Assembly (NCBI GenBank): GCA_041688015.1
Contig: JBDNIY010000007.1
Span: 1 to 64,000, forward strand
Direction of reading: 5' to 3'
Source of the DNA: Parvibaculum sp041688015
GTDB taxonomy: Bacteria; Pseudomonadota; Alphaproteobacteria; Parvibaculales; Parvibaculaceae
DNA: 64,000 nucleotides
The translations under genes were made by a program, and so were the position numbers. Shown in pieces: positions 9,496 to 18,804 of this stretch (positions within the stretch are counted from its first letter, which is position 1; the number at the start of each line of letters is the position of its first letter). The notes below the pieces were generated by a model. The model was not told the DNA's origin. It made no database searches and saw only the letters and a program-made list of their open reading frames with translations.

Positions 9496-10559
9496 TCGTC
9501 ATCGCCGAGTGCGGCCAACCGCGCGGCTTGATCTTCGCTGACAAGGGCCGAGATCATTTCGCCCAGCGCGTCACCTGCGAGCACTTGATCGAGTTTGTGC
9601 AAGGTGAGGTTGATACGGTGATCGGTGACGCGGCTTTGTGGAAAATTATACGTCCGAATGCGCTCAGAGCGATCACCCGAACCAACCTGTCCTTTGCGAT
9701 CGGCGGCGCGCATATTGGCCAGCTTCTCGCGTTCAGCCTCATAGATACGCGCGCGCAAAATCAACATCGCGCGGGCTTTGTTTTTGTGTTGCGATTTTTC
9801 GTCCTGCTGGGTCACGACAACGCCGGTCGGTAGATGCGTAATGCGCACTGCGCTTTCGGTTTTGTTGACATGCTGCCCGCCCGCACCTGACGCGCGATAA
9901 ACGTCGATGCGAAGGTCTTTGTCTTCGATCACGATGTCCACTTCTTCAGGTTCGGGCAATACGGCCACCGTCGCCGCCGACGTATGAATGCGCCCGTCGC
10001 CTTCCGTCACGGGCACACGCTGAACGCGATGGACACCGGATTCAAATTTCATCTTGGCAAAGACACCGCGCCCTGAAACTCGCGCAATGACTTCTTTAAA
10101 GCCGCCTACCTCGCCCTCGGACGCGGTCATCACTTCGACCTGCCAGCCTTGCAAGCTCGCATAGCGCAGATACATGCGAAACAAGTCGCCAGCAAAAAGC
10201 GCAGCCTCGTCGCCGCCAGTGCCTGCGCGCACTTCTAAAATGATGTTACGTTCGTCGGCAGAATCCTTTGGTAGCAGCAGCAACTCAACCTGATGCTCAA
10301 GGTCCGGCAAAGCCTCATCCAGACGCTCGATCTCGTCGCGAGCCATCTCCGCCATATCCTTATCGGCGAGCATCGCGCCCGCATCCGCACGCTCGACGCG
10401 GGCGACATGAAGCGCGCGCACGGCGTCCGCCACGGGCGAGAGTTCAGCAAATTCCTTTGACAGCGCGACAAAGCGTTCGCGTTCCACACCGGAATTCATT
10501 TCAGACTGAACGGCCTCGAAACGTTCGAGAACCTTGTGCAGGCGGTCTTCGGAAATCAT
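9492..10559 (-). CDS. prfA: peptide chain release factor 1
   Basis: This 355-residue factor has the standard RF1 length and reads UAA and UAG. The stop-codon recognition loop is PVT (in RVPVTEGDG), the alphaproteobacterial form of the RF1 PxT motif. The peptidyl-tRNA hydrolysis motif GGQ lies in GAGGQHVNKTE near residue 230. It is directly upstream of prmC, which modifies it, and 65 bases downstream of ispG. Confidence 0.97.
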   Translation of the reverse strand: MISEDRLHKVLERFEAVQSEMNSGVERERFVALSKEFAELSPVADAVRALHVARVERADAGAMLADKDMAEMARDEIERLDEALPDLEHQVELLLLPKDSADERNIILEVRAGTGGDEAALFAGDLFRMYLRYASLQGWQVEVMTASEGEVGGFKEVIARVSGRGVFAKMKFESGVHRVQRVPVTEGDGRIHTSAATVAVLPEPEEVDIVIEDKDLRIDVYRASGAGGQHVNKTESAVRITHLPTGVVVTQQDEKSQHKNKARAMLILRARIYEAEREKLANMRAADRKGQVGSGDRSERIRTYNFPQSRVTDHRINLTLHKLDQVLAGDALGEMISALVSEDQAARLAALGDDE

Positions 10560-10624
10560 TTAATTTTTTCGCGCCAGAGTAATGTGAGGAGACGGGCCGA
10601 CAACATCTTCGATGAGATGCGTCG

Positions 10625-11776
10625 CTAATCTCCTGCGCGGGCAAGCTGCGCGCCTTCAGTCAGCGCTTCGGCGGCCCGCGCGGCTTCGATCTCGCGGGCT
10701 TTTGCCTCGACCAGTTCAACAAGATGATCAACGATCCGATCGTTCTTAATTTTATGGTCGGTGAGGCCAGACAAATAGATCATGCCAGCCCCTGCCCCGC
10801 CGCCGGTAAAACCAATATCGGTTTGTTCGGCCTCGCCCGGTCCATTGACGACGCAGCCAATGACCGAAAGTGACATAGGCGTTGAAATATGTGCCAGGCG
10901 ATCTTCGAGCAGTTTCACCGTGCCGATGACATCAAAACCCTGACGCGCACAAGATGGGCAGGAAATGATGGTGACGCCGCGGTGGCGCAGATTAAGCGAC
11001 TTCAAAATGTCGAAGCCAACTTTAACTTCTTCGACAGGATCAGCCGACAGCGACACACGGATGGTGTCACCGATGCCGCCCCACAGCATCATGCCCATGC
11101 CAATGGCCGATTTGACCGTGCCGGTCATCAGGCCACCGGCTTCGGTGACGCCGATATGCAGCGGACAATCAATCGCGTCAGCCAATTGCTGATAAGCAGC
11201 GACCGTCAGAAATGGGTCGGACGCTTTAACGCTGATCTTGAACTCATGGAAATCATGATCTTGCAAAATGCGTGCGTGATTGAGCGCGCTTTCGACCATG
11301 GCTTCGGGGCAAGGCTCACCGTATTTTTCAAGCAGTTTGCGCTCAAGCGATCCCGCATTAACGCCGATGCGCATAGAGACGCCGTGGTCTTTCGCCGCCT
11401 GCACGACTTCGCGCACGCGGTTCGCATTACCGATATTGCCCGGATTGATGCGCAGGCAAGAGGCACCGGCTTCAGCGGCTTCGATGGCGCGGCGATAGTG
11501 AAAATGAATGTCGGCTACAATCGGGATGGTCGTCTCGCGCACGATCTCGGCCAGCGCCTTGGTGGAGGCTTCATCGGGGCAGGAGACGCGCACAATGTCG
11601 CAACCAGCGGCCTCGACGCGTTGGATCTGCTCGATGGTCGCCTTAGCGTCAGACGTCAACGTGTTGGTCATCGTCTGAACGGTGATCGGTGAATCACCGC
11701 CCACCGGCACCTTCCCAACATGGATGGTGCGGCTTTTTCTGCGTTCAATATCACGCCACGGGCGGATGCTGCTCAT
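10625..11776 (-). CDS. ispG: 4-hydroxy-3-methylbut-2-enyl-diphosphate synthase
   Basis: This 383-residue 4Fe-4S enzyme makes HMBPP in the MEP isoprenoid pathway. The TIM-barrel part starts at RKSRTIHVGKVPVGG. The iron-sulfur ligands are visible in SCPSCARQG and GCVVNGPGEA in the C-terminal domain. The ATG at 11776 (MSSIRPW) is chosen over a TTG seven codons earlier. Neither has a strong ribosome site, so the start is uncertain by a few residues. Downstream genes on the same strand are prfA and prmC. Confidence 0.95.
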   Translation of the reverse strand: MSSIRPWRDIERRKSRTIHVGKVPVGGDSPITVQTMTNTLTSDAKATIEQIQRVEAAGCDIVRVSCPDEASTKALAEIVRETTIPIVADIHFHYRRAIEAAEAGASCLRINPGNIGNANRVREVVQAAKDHGVSMRIGVNAGSLERKLLEKYGEPCPEAMVESALNHARILQDHDFHEFKISVKASDPFLTVAAYQQLADAIDCPLHIGVTEAGGLMTGTVKSAIGMGMMLWGGIGDTIRVSLSADPVEEVKVGFDILKSLNLRHRGVTIISCPSCARQGFDVIGTVKLLEDRLAHISTPMSLSVIGCVVNGPGEAEQTDIGFTGGGAGAGMIYLSGLTDHKIKNDRIVDHLVELVEAKAREIEAARAAEALTEGAQLARAGD

Positions 11777-11974
11777 TGACCGATCCCAATGCCGCAAAGG
11801 GCGGCTTTCGTCTCTTTATATAGGTATATCAGATGAAGATACCAGAAATGAAGCGGAAAGCCATGAGCATGGTGGTCGCAGGGGTTGGGAGGATACGTGC
11901 CACGCCCTGCACACAGGCACAAAAAGTGAGGGAGATAAAAAGGAATGCACCGGCATTCTCACCAAATACTGAAC

Positions 11975-12056
11975 GTCATCCCGGGCTTGTCCCGGAATCC
12001 AGTAACGGCAACCTCGAAGCAAGCATCCCTGGATCCCGGCATAAAGCCGGGATGAC
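11975..12056. repeat. dispersed-type long inverted repeat (family A)
   Basis: The left arm starts GTCATCCCGGGCTTGTCCC (11975 on) and the right arm ends AGCCGGGATGAC (12056). The arms are imperfect reverse complements about 28 bases long around a centre of about 26. Elements of this GTCATCCCGG type are common as intergenic repeats in alphaproteobacteria. It lies just after the RodZ-like gene and could act as its terminator. The remaining roughly 300 bases of this gap hold nothing else I recognise. Confidence 0.75.
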
Positions 12057-12077
12057 AGCAGAATATGCGGTTAGAAA

Positions 12078-13310
12078 TTAGCGCGCGACAGAGGGCGCAA
12101 TGGCGGCGGCGGCTTCTTCGGCGGGGGTGGGCGTGACGCGGGGCATGGCGGCCATCAAGGCAGCCGGTTCCAGCGGTTTACCGGTCAGCACCAACGTCGG
12201 CGGGCCAGCAAGGCCGAGCGAGGCGTGATCGACCACGATTTCAAAAGCGCTGGCATCGCGCGCGACGAGGATCGTGTCGGGCACATTGGGCGCGTGGTAG
12301 ACGTCGCCTATGGCCAGCGTGCGTTCGATCAAGACATGACCTTGTGCATCTTCGACGCGCACCCATGCGTCGTTTTTGCGGGCGCGGATCATGACGCGGC
12401 TGTCGGTATTTTCAGCGCCATAAACCTGGCCTTGCGCGATTTCAGGCAAGCCGGGAATGAGAGCAGGCGCCGCTGCATTGGCAGCCGGAGTTCCACTCAA
12501 TACTGCCGACAAGGTGGCAAGCGACGGCACGGCAGCACCCGCTGGTGCGAGCGATGCGACTTCGGCGGCGGCCTCTGCCGGTGTATCGGCAACGACAGGC
12601 GGCACGGCATAAACGCTGGCGGGATCGACTTCATTGGGCGCGCCGTCACCCAAAACCTGGGCGGCGGTTGCATTGCTGGCCGGGCGTGTGGCGGCCGAAG
12701 CCGGATCGCCGCTCAAACCAACAGGGCGTTCTTCGGGTGAGCTGGGGTTCGCCACATTGACAGCCATTTGACCGGGCACGGCGGGCACACGTTCGGCCAT
12801 CATGCGATCAGCCGACCGCGTCATCAGATAGCCGCCATAGATACCAACGCCAATGATCAGCGCAACGATGAGGAAGGTGCCGCGCGGCATGCGCGCTTGT
12901 TCTTGCGCTTCGGGAAAGGCGAGTTCTTGAGCCGCGGCAAAGCGGCTATCTAGTTCGGCCTTGTAGCGCTGCACGATATGGGCGCTGTCCAAGCCTAAAT
13001 ATTCGGCATAGGAACGGGCGAACCCGACCGCATAAGCGCGCCCCGGCAAATCGTCATAGCGGCTCTCTTCGAGCGCTTCCAACTGCTCACGACGAATGCG
13101 CAGCGACAAGGCGATAGCGCGCAAATCTTCGCCGCGCCGTTCACGCCCCGCACGCAGGTCCGAGCCCGCCGTGTCGTCTCCGACCCCCGACAACTCGTTG
13201 GTGATGTCTCTTAGATGCAACCGACGTCGGGCTTCGGACCGTTCTTCGGTCTCCGGCTTGATAGAATTAATCATCGACTTGGGATCTTCCCCGGGCTGTG
13301 CCGTCCCCAT
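12078..13310 (-). CDS. RodZ-like helix-turn-helix membrane protein (DUF4115)
   Basis: This protein of about 410 residues has the architecture of RodZ, the MreB-binding cell-shape factor. A cytoplasmic helix-turn-helix of the HTH_25 type (LRAGRERRGEDLRAIA... YAVGFARSYAEYL) is followed by a basic junction and one membrane segment (TFLIVALIIGVGIYGGYLM). A Pro/Ala-rich periplasmic linker leads to a C-terminal DUF4115 beta domain (SRVMIRARKNDAWVRVED). The start is uncertain. I take the ATG at 13310, 7 bases after GGTGA, but an ATG at 13274 or a TTG at 13364 are alternatives. The upstream neighbour on the same strand is ptsP. MreB is not in the window. Confidence 0.85.
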   Translation of the reverse strand: MGTAQPGEDPKSMINSIKPETEERSEARRRLHLRDITNELSGVGDDTAGSDLRAGRERRGEDLRAIALSLRIRREQLEALEESRYDDLPGRAYAVGFARSYAEYLGLDSAHIVQRYKAELDSRFAAAQELAFPEAQEQARMPRGTFLIVALIIGVGIYGGYLMTRSADRMMAERVPAVPGQMAVNVANPSSPEERPVGLSGDPASAATRPASNATAAQVLGDGAPNEVDPASVYAVPPVVADTPAEAAAEVASLAPAGAAVPSLATLSAVLSGTPAANAAAPALIPGLPEIAQGQVYGAENTDSRVMIRARKNDAWVRVEDAQGHVLIERTLAIGDVYHAPNVPDTILVARDASAFEIVVDHASLGLAGPPTLVLTGKPLEPAALMAAMPRVTPTPAEEAAAAIAPSVAR

Positions 13311-13509
13311 ATACGCTTCACCGCTTGGCTGTTTGTCATTCGATTGCCCTTGAGCCTGTGGCAATGGCAGGTATGAGCCGTCGTTCGGTCCCGAGCCCTC
13401 TTGAAAGAGCGCTCGCTGACCTCACCTCACATACCTGACCTGAATCGATGCATGAGCCTTAAAATTCCACAAAATCCGCATGCCCCCTGCTATGCGTTCT
13501 TGTTTACTC

Positions 13510-13551
13510 AATAAATCAAAAGTGTTGACTAATCGCAACCAAAGATTGGTT
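13510..13551 (-). promoter_or_regulatory. candidate promoter and palindrome upstream of the RodZ-like gene
   Basis: The minus strand shows TTGCGA (13533-13538), a 17-base spacer and TTTATT (13510-13515). A perfect inverted repeat AACCAA-AGA-TTGGTT (13537-13551) touches the -35 and could be an operator. Leader length would be about 195 bases. Confidence 0.35.
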
Positions 13552-13645
13552 TATTTGCATTGGATTTTGCCGATTTTTGCATCGCGCGACCGTTGAGACT
13601 CAATACCGAGGCGTGACGGTCGCTCAAAGGCCCAAACGGATGACG

Positions 13646-15916
13646 TCAGACGACCACGTCATGGTCGAGGGCAAATTCGGTGAGCGCCTCGCGCACACTC
13701 GCATCCGGCAACCCATAAAGGCCTTCCATATAGGCTTCGAGGCGGCCCACATCGAGCGAGCGGACCATCATTTTGACCGGCCCGATGGCGGCCGGAGACA
13801 TGGAAATACGCCGAAAACCAAGGCCGATCAGCGCCATTGCCTCAAGCGGCTTGCCCGACATCTCGCCGCAGAGCGTAGCGGGCACATTATGGGCCCGGCA
13901 CTTGGCGACGATGAAGCGGAGAAAGCTCAAAACCGCCGGGCTGAGCAAATCATAGCGGTTTGAGACACGCGAATTGCCGCGATCCACCGCAAACAGGAAC
14001 TGCATCAGGTCATTGCTCCCAATGCTGACAAAATCGACATAGGGCAACAACGTATCGAGCTGCCAGACCAGCGAGGGCACCTCCAGCATGGTGCCGACCT
14101 CAAGATGGGCGGGCGCGGGATGGCCAAATTTCTTCAAGCGCGCCAATTCCTTGTCCACCAACGCGCGGGCACGGCGGAACTCGGCGACTTCGGCCACCAT
14201 CGGGAACATGACGCGAAGCGACCGCCCCGCCGCCGCCGTCAGCAGCGCCCGCAACTGGTGGCGCAGCAGCGCCGGACGGTCGAGCCCAATGCGAATAGCC
14301 CGCCAACCCAGCGCCGGATTTTCTTCCTTGAAGGCCGCAATATCCATATAGGGCAGCATTTTATCGCCGCCGATGTCGAGCGTGCGAAAGACGGTTGGGT
14401 GCTCGCCTGCCGCGTCCAGCACGGCAGTATAAAGCTCGATCTGGTCTTTCAGGCTCGGCAATTTGGCCGCCACCATGAACTGCAACTCGGTACGGAAAAG
14501 GCCGATGCCTTCGGCACCTGATTCTTCCAGATGGCGCAAATCGACCTGCAAGCCCGCATTGACGTAAAGCGTCACTTTCTCGCCGTCCCGCGTGATCGAG
14601 GGCTCATAGCGGATCGCCTGATATTGTTCCTGCTTGCGCGCTCGGAACCGCGCCTTTTCCGAATAGGCATCAATAATGTCTGAGGTCGGGCGGACATAAA
14701 CGTCGCCGGTGTCGCCATCAATGATGATGGCATCGCCCGTGTCGATCGTATCGAGGATGGCCTCGGCACGCCCCACCGTCACGATGCCCATGGCGCGCGC
14801 CACGATGGCGACATGCGCATTGGCCGCGCCCTCTTCCAGCACCAGACCGCGCAGCCGCGCCTTGTCATAGTCCAAAAGCTCGGCAGGGCCCATGTTGCGG
14901 GCAATCAGGATGGTGTCATGGGGCAAGTCGCCGCTGGCCGACGACAGCTCAACGCCGGTCAACTGGCGCAGCAACCGGTTGGCCAGATCATCAAAATCAT
15001 GCAGCCGGTCACGCAAATAGGGGTCTGCGGCGCGCATGAGCCGGGCGCGGGTGTCGTTTTGTACCCGCTCAACGGCAGCTTCGGCGGTGAGGCCGGTGCG
15101 CACGGCTTCTGACATGCGTTGCAGCCAGCCGCGATCATTAGCAAACATGCGATAGGCCTGAAGCACCTCGCGATGCTCGCCCGCATGGCTCAAATCTTCG
15201 GTTTCGAGCAGATCGTCAACTGAGCCACGCAATTGATAGACCGCCTGTTCGAGACGTTCGTTTTCGGCGTCCACATCCTCGGCAATGAGATGGGCGACCT
15301 GAACACGCGGTTCATGCAGCACGGCATGGCCAAGCGCGATGCCTTCGGCAAAAGCGCTGGCAGCAATATGGACCGGGCGACGCTGCGTATGGGTGGTGCT
15401 GTCAAGCTCATCGAGATTGATGAGGTCGCCAGAGGCCACCACTTCGGCCAGCACCATGGCGACCGTTTCCAGCGCCTCGACTTCTTCTTCGGTGTAATTG
15501 CGCTTGGTGCGGTTCTGTACGGCCAGCACGCCGACAACTCGGCCCGAACGCAGGATGGGCACGCCCATCAGCGACTTATAAACCTCTTCGCCGGTTTCAG
15601 GCCGATAAGCAAAGCCGGGGTGCGACTGAGCATCGGCCAAATTGAGCGGGCGGGCGTGGCTGGCAATATCGCCAACGAGGCCTTCGCCAACCCGCAACCG
15701 GGTTTTGTGAACGGCGGTGGGTTTCAGGCCTTCGGTGGCAAACAGCTCCAGCTCGTTGGTCGGCCGCATCAGATAGACCGAGCAGACTTCCGCCACCATA
15801 TTGGAGGCGATCAGCACGACGATCATGTCGAGGCGCTGCTGGGCTGTGACCTGTTCGGCCATGACCTCGCGCAATTTGCGCATTAGAACGCGGGGCCCCC
15901 CGATGGCGCCCGCCAT
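13646..15916 (-). CDS. ptsP: phosphoenolpyruvate-protein phosphotransferase PtsP (enzyme I Ntr)
   Basis: This 756-residue protein is first in the nitrogen-related phosphotransferase chain, passing phosphate from PEP to NPr and EIIA-Ntr. An N-terminal GAF domain (about 20-165) is typical of PtsP and absent from sugar enzyme I. It is followed by the enzyme I N-terminal domain, the phosphohistidine domain with the active His in NAHVAIVARAMG, and the PEP-binding barrel (GIGLFRTELQFM, SIGSNDLMQF, LCGEMSG). No ptsN or npr is nearby. It sits downstream of lysC as in many Rhizobiales. Confidence 0.95.
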   Translation of the reverse strand: MAGAIGGPRVLMRKLREVMAEQVTAQQRLDMIVVLIASNMVAEVCSVYLMRPTNELELFATEGLKPTAVHKTRLRVGEGLVGDIASHARPLNLADAQSHPGFAYRPETGEEVYKSLMGVPILRSGRVVGVLAVQNRTKRNYTEEEVEALETVAMVLAEVVASGDLINLDELDSTTHTQRRPVHIAASAFAEGIALGHAVLHEPRVQVAHLIAEDVDAENERLEQAVYQLRGSVDDLLETEDLSHAGEHREVLQAYRMFANDRGWLQRMSEAVRTGLTAEAAVERVQNDTRARLMRAADPYLRDRLHDFDDLANRLLRQLTGVELSSASGDLPHDTILIARNMGPAELLDYDKARLRGLVLEEGAANAHVAIVARAMGIVTVGRAEAILDTIDTGDAIIIDGDTGDVYVRPTSDIIDAYSEKARFRARKQEQYQAIRYEPSITRDGEKVTLYVNAGLQVDLRHLEESGAEGIGLFRTELQFMVAAKLPSLKDQIELYTAVLDAAGEHPTVFRTLDIGGDKMLPYMDIAAFKEENPALGWRAIRIGLDRPALLRHQLRALLTAAAGRSLRVMFPMVAEVAEFRRARALVDKELARLKKFGHPAPAHLEVGTMLEVPSLVWQLDTLLPYVDFVSIGSNDLMQFLFAVDRGNSRVSNRYDLLSPAVLSFLRFIVAKCRAHNVPATLCGEMSGKPLEAMALIGLGFRRISMSPAAIGPVKMMVRSLDVGRLEAYMEGLYGLPDASVREALTEFALDHDVVV

Positions 15917-16015
15917 CAGGCCTTATCCCTCATCAACGCATAGTCATCCCCACCCTGGCCTTGGCCGGGCGGTGAGACATGTAAGGGGGGCAAAACCAGC
16001 GTCACGCGATCTCCA

Positions 16016-17284
16016 TTATTCGCCATCGAGCCCATAGGCTGTGTGGAGCGCCCGCACGGCCAACTCCGTATATTCCGACGAGATTAACACGCTTACCTTG
16101 ATCTCACTTGTGGTGATGGCAAGGATATTGATGCCCTTCTCGCCCAGCGTCTGGAACATGGTCTTGGCAACACCGGTATGGCTGCGCATACCGATGCCGA
16201 TAATTGAAATTTTGATGACATTGGTGTCGGTCCTGACGTCAACCACACCAATTTCGCTCTGTATCTTGGCGATCACTTCCTGCGTGCGGGCAAGCTCTGC
16301 CTGCGGCACGGTGAAGGTCATGTCGGTGCTTTTACCGTCATCCGAAATGTTCTGGATGATCATATCGACATTGATCGAACTGTCGGCCAACGGACCAAAG
16401 ATCCGTGCGGCGACGCCGGGCTTGTCTTCCACTCTGACAAGCGTGATCTTGGCCTCGTCCTTTGAATAGGCGATGCCGCTAACGACTTGCTGTTCCACGA
16501 TTTCGTCCTCGTCGCAAACAAGGGTGCCAGGGAAAAAGAGGTTAGACCCATCCTTGCCGAGACAACTGGCATAGTGATCGGGCGCGTCAAAGCTCGAGCG
16601 CACCTGAAGGCGCACGCGATGAACCATGGCAAGCTCGACGGAGCGGGTCTGAAGCACCTTGGCGCCAAGCGACGCCATCTCCAGCATTTCCTCGTAACTG
16701 ATCTTATCAATCTTTTGGGCCTTCGCAACGATGCGAGGGTCCGTCGTATAAACGCCGTCCACGTCAGTATAGATGTCGCAAAGATCGGCCTTGACGGCCG
16801 CGGCGATGGCAACGGCGCTGGTGTCCGAACCGCCGCGCCCCAACGTCGTGATCCTATTGTCTGGCGCAAGACCCTGAAAGCCCGCGACCACGGCGACCTC
16901 GCCGCGTTCAAAGCGCGCGACGAGCTCGCTGCCGTCAATCGCCTCAATGCGCGCCGCACCATGCGCTTTGTCGGTGCGAATGGGGATCTGCCAGCCGAGC
17001 CAGGAGCGCGCGGCAATGCCCAAACGCTGCAGCTCGATCGCCAGCAAGCCTGCCGTCACCTGTTCGCCAGACGCGACAATGGAATCATATTCGCGCGCGT
17101 CATGCAGCGGCGCGATCTCGCGCGCCCAGCCAACAAGCTCATTGGTCTTACCCGACATGGCCGAGACGACGACGGCAACCTGATGGCCCGCATCGACCTC
17201 ACGTTTGACGTGGCTCGCCACATTGCGAATGCGTGCGATGTCGGCAACCGAAGTCCCGCCAAATTTCATGACCAGTCTGGCCAT
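16016..17284 (-). CDS. lysC: aspartate kinase
   Basis: This enzyme of 422 residues phosphorylates aspartate, the first step to lysine, threonine, methionine and diaminopimelate. The kinase motif KFGGTSVAD opens the protein, and GRGGSDTSAVA and YTDVDGVYTTDP follow. Two ACT domains at the C terminus (about 265-420) bind feedback amino acids. Two in-frame ATGs stand six bases apart. The second (17284) is preferred because AGGA lies 8 bases before it but only 2 before the first. Confidence 0.97.
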   Translation of the reverse strand: MARLVMKFGGTSVADIARIRNVASHVKREVDAGHQVAVVVSAMSGKTNELVGWAREIAPLHDAREYDSIVASGEQVTAGLLAIELQRLGIAARSWLGWQIPIRTDKAHGAARIEAIDGSELVARFERGEVAVVAGFQGLAPDNRITTLGRGGSDTSAVAIAAAVKADLCDIYTDVDGVYTTDPRIVAKAQKIDKISYEEMLEMASLGAKVLQTRSVELAMVHRVRLQVRSSFDAPDHYASCLGKDGSNLFFPGTLVCDEDEIVEQQVVSGIAYSKDEAKITLVRVEDKPGVAARIFGPLADSSINVDMIIQNISDDGKSTDMTFTVPQAELARTQEVIAKIQSEIGVVDVRTDTNVIKISIIGIGMRSHTGVAKTMFQTLGEKGINILAITTSEIKVSVLISSEYTELAVRALHTAYGLDGE

Positions 17285-17402
17285 CCACATATTCCTGCTT
17301 GGAGCCTCGCATGAGGCTCGTCTCGTTGATCTTGCTGAAATAGGAAAACCAAAGCCCCGGCTAGACCCGGCACCCCTGAACGCCCTATATCATAGAGCCG
17401 GA

Positions 17403-17431
17403 TACATACGCGGATGCCCTCAAACCCGCAA
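17403..17431 (-). promoter_or_regulatory. candidate lysC promoter
   Basis: The minus strand has TTGCGG (17426-17431), 17 bases, then TATGTA (17403-17408), about 120 bases before the lysC start. This is a match by eye only. Confidence 0.35.
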
Positions 17432-17526
17432 CCGGCAGCCGGGCCTGATCGCGGCCAAAACATGACGCTTTTTGCCGCAAAGGCCGGGCAAGAATTGACG
17501 TAAACGTAAAGGGAAGCGGCATAGGC

Positions 17527-18300
17527 ATGAGCACCGTCAAGAAACCAAAGCCGGATATAGCCCTCAACACCGTCGATGCCGCCGAAATCGCTCGCTTTTC
17601 GGCGATGGCAGCAGAATGGTGGGACCCAAGGGGCAAATTCCGCCCACTGCACAAGTTCAACCCTGTGCGGCTGGCCTATATCAAGACAAAAGTCGCCACT
17701 CATTATGGATGCGATGCAACATCCATGCGGCCCTTCGAGGGCTTGCGTTTTCTCGACATTGGCTGCGGCGGCGGCCTGTTGAGCGAGCCGATGTGCCGTC
17801 TGGGTGCCACCATGGTGGCCGCCGACGCATCTGCAGAAAATATTGCAACTGCGAGCATTCATGCCCGCGAGCAAGGCCTCACCATCGACTACCGCGCCAC
17901 CACCGCCGAAGCCCTGATGGCGGCGGGCGAAAAATTCGACGTCATCCTCAATATGGAAGTGATCGAGCATGTCGCCGACCGCGACGCCTTCCTCCGATGC
18001 TGCGCGGCCATGCTGAAGCCCGGCGGCATTATGTTTGTGGCGACGCTCAACCGCACCCTCAAGGCGATGGGGCTGGCCATCATCGGCGCAGAATATATTT
18101 TGCGCTGGCTGCCACGCGGCACCCATGACTGGTCAAAATTCATCACGCCCGACGAAATGAAGGCAGGCCTTGCCGCCTCAGGGCTGACGCTCGAAGAACT
18201 GACCGGCGTGATCTATAGCCCGCTGCGAGACAAATGGACGCTCGGCAAAGATACCGACGTCAATTATATGATGCTCGCCGCAAAGCCCTTAGATGCGTGA
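17527..18300 (+). CDS. ubiG: ubiquinone biosynthesis O-methyltransferase
   Basis: This 257-residue SAM enzyme carries out the two O-methylations of ubiquinone synthesis. The methyltransferase motif I is DIGCGGGLLSEP near residue 77, the acidic post-I segment is VAADAS, and NMEVIEHV is the typical UbiG motif. The N-terminal AEWWDPRGKFRPLHKFNPVRL is the UbiG signature. It is divergent from lysC, an arrangement common in Rhizobiales. Confidence 0.96.
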   Translation: MSTVKKPKPDIALNTVDAAEIARFSAMAAEWWDPRGKFRPLHKFNPVRLAYIKTKVATHYGCDATSMRPFEGLRFLDIGCGGGLLSEPMCRLGATMVAADASAENIATASIHAREQGLTIDYRATTAEALMAAGEKFDVILNMEVIEHVADRDAFLRCCAAMLKPGGIMFVATLNRTLKAMGLAIIGAEYILRWLPRGTHDWSKFITPDEMKAGLAASGLTLEELTGVIYSPLRDKWTLGKDTDVNYMMLAAKPLDA

Positions 18301-18362
18301 AGCCGAAAAATAGGCATCACCATTTTAATTGACCGGGGCGGCGCCCTTAAGACATTCTGACA

Positions 18363-18394
18363 AAAATTAAACCGGCTGGCGAAAATTGAACCGG
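18363..18394. repeat. direct repeat upstream of cytochrome gene
   Basis: AAAATTAAACCGG (18363-18375) recurs as AAAATTGAACCGG (18382-18394), 12 of 13 bases identical and 19 bases apart. This is close to two helical turns and 20-50 bases before the cytochrome start. It may be a pair of activator or repressor sites. Confidence 0.5.
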
Positions 18395-18414
18395 GCAAAA
18401 CGCGGGGGCGGGCC

Positions 18415-18804
18415 ATGTCCAGACGGCATGTTTTTGTAAGATCGGCGCTGATGGTCGGGCTGCTGCTAGCGCTCGCAGCCTGCAACGACAACACGGTGAG
18501 CACTCTAAAGCCCGTGACGCTTGATGCGCGGCTCGACGGCATTTACAGCCGCACCTGCATGGGTTGCCACACGGTGCCAGATTCCGGCGCACCGCAATCT
18601 CACAACATCGCCGCCTGGGCGCCCCGTCTCAAGCAAGGCGACACGATGCTGCTCGACCATATGGTCAACGGCATTGGCGGTATGCCACCGCTCGGCCAAT
18701 GTTTTGAATGCACAGCGGACGACTTGACGACGCTGATGCATTTCATGGCCGCATCGGCACCCGAAAAATCGGAAAAAGAAAAACAAGAAGGGGCCAACGG
18801 ATGA
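18415..18804 (+). CDS. c-type cytochrome lipoprotein (cytochrome c5-like)
   Basis: This 129-residue exported electron carrier has an N-terminal signal ending in the lipobox LAAC (Cys23). The haem c site is CMGCH (Cys48, Cys51, His52), and Met90 in GGMPP is the probable sixth ligand. The later CFEC pair (Cys96, Cys99) is typical of the cytochrome c5 group. The stop overlaps the ATG of the following flavoprotein by 4 bases. I infer that it is the electron acceptor of that enzyme, tethered to the membrane facing the periplasm. Confidence 0.88.
   Translation: MSRRHVFVRSALMVGLLLALAACNDNTVSTLKPVTLDARLDGIYSRTCMGCHTVPDSGAPQSHNIAAWAPRLKQGDTMLLDHMVNGIGGMPPLGQCFECTADDLTTLMHFMAASAPEKSEKEKQEGANG

Noticed and set aside
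11816..12081. Short frames across the family A repeat
   Set aside because: They arise from the palindrome itself and have no start signal.
13577..13963. 128-codon plus-strand frame
   Set aside because: It is mostly antisense to ptsP, whose coding is certain.
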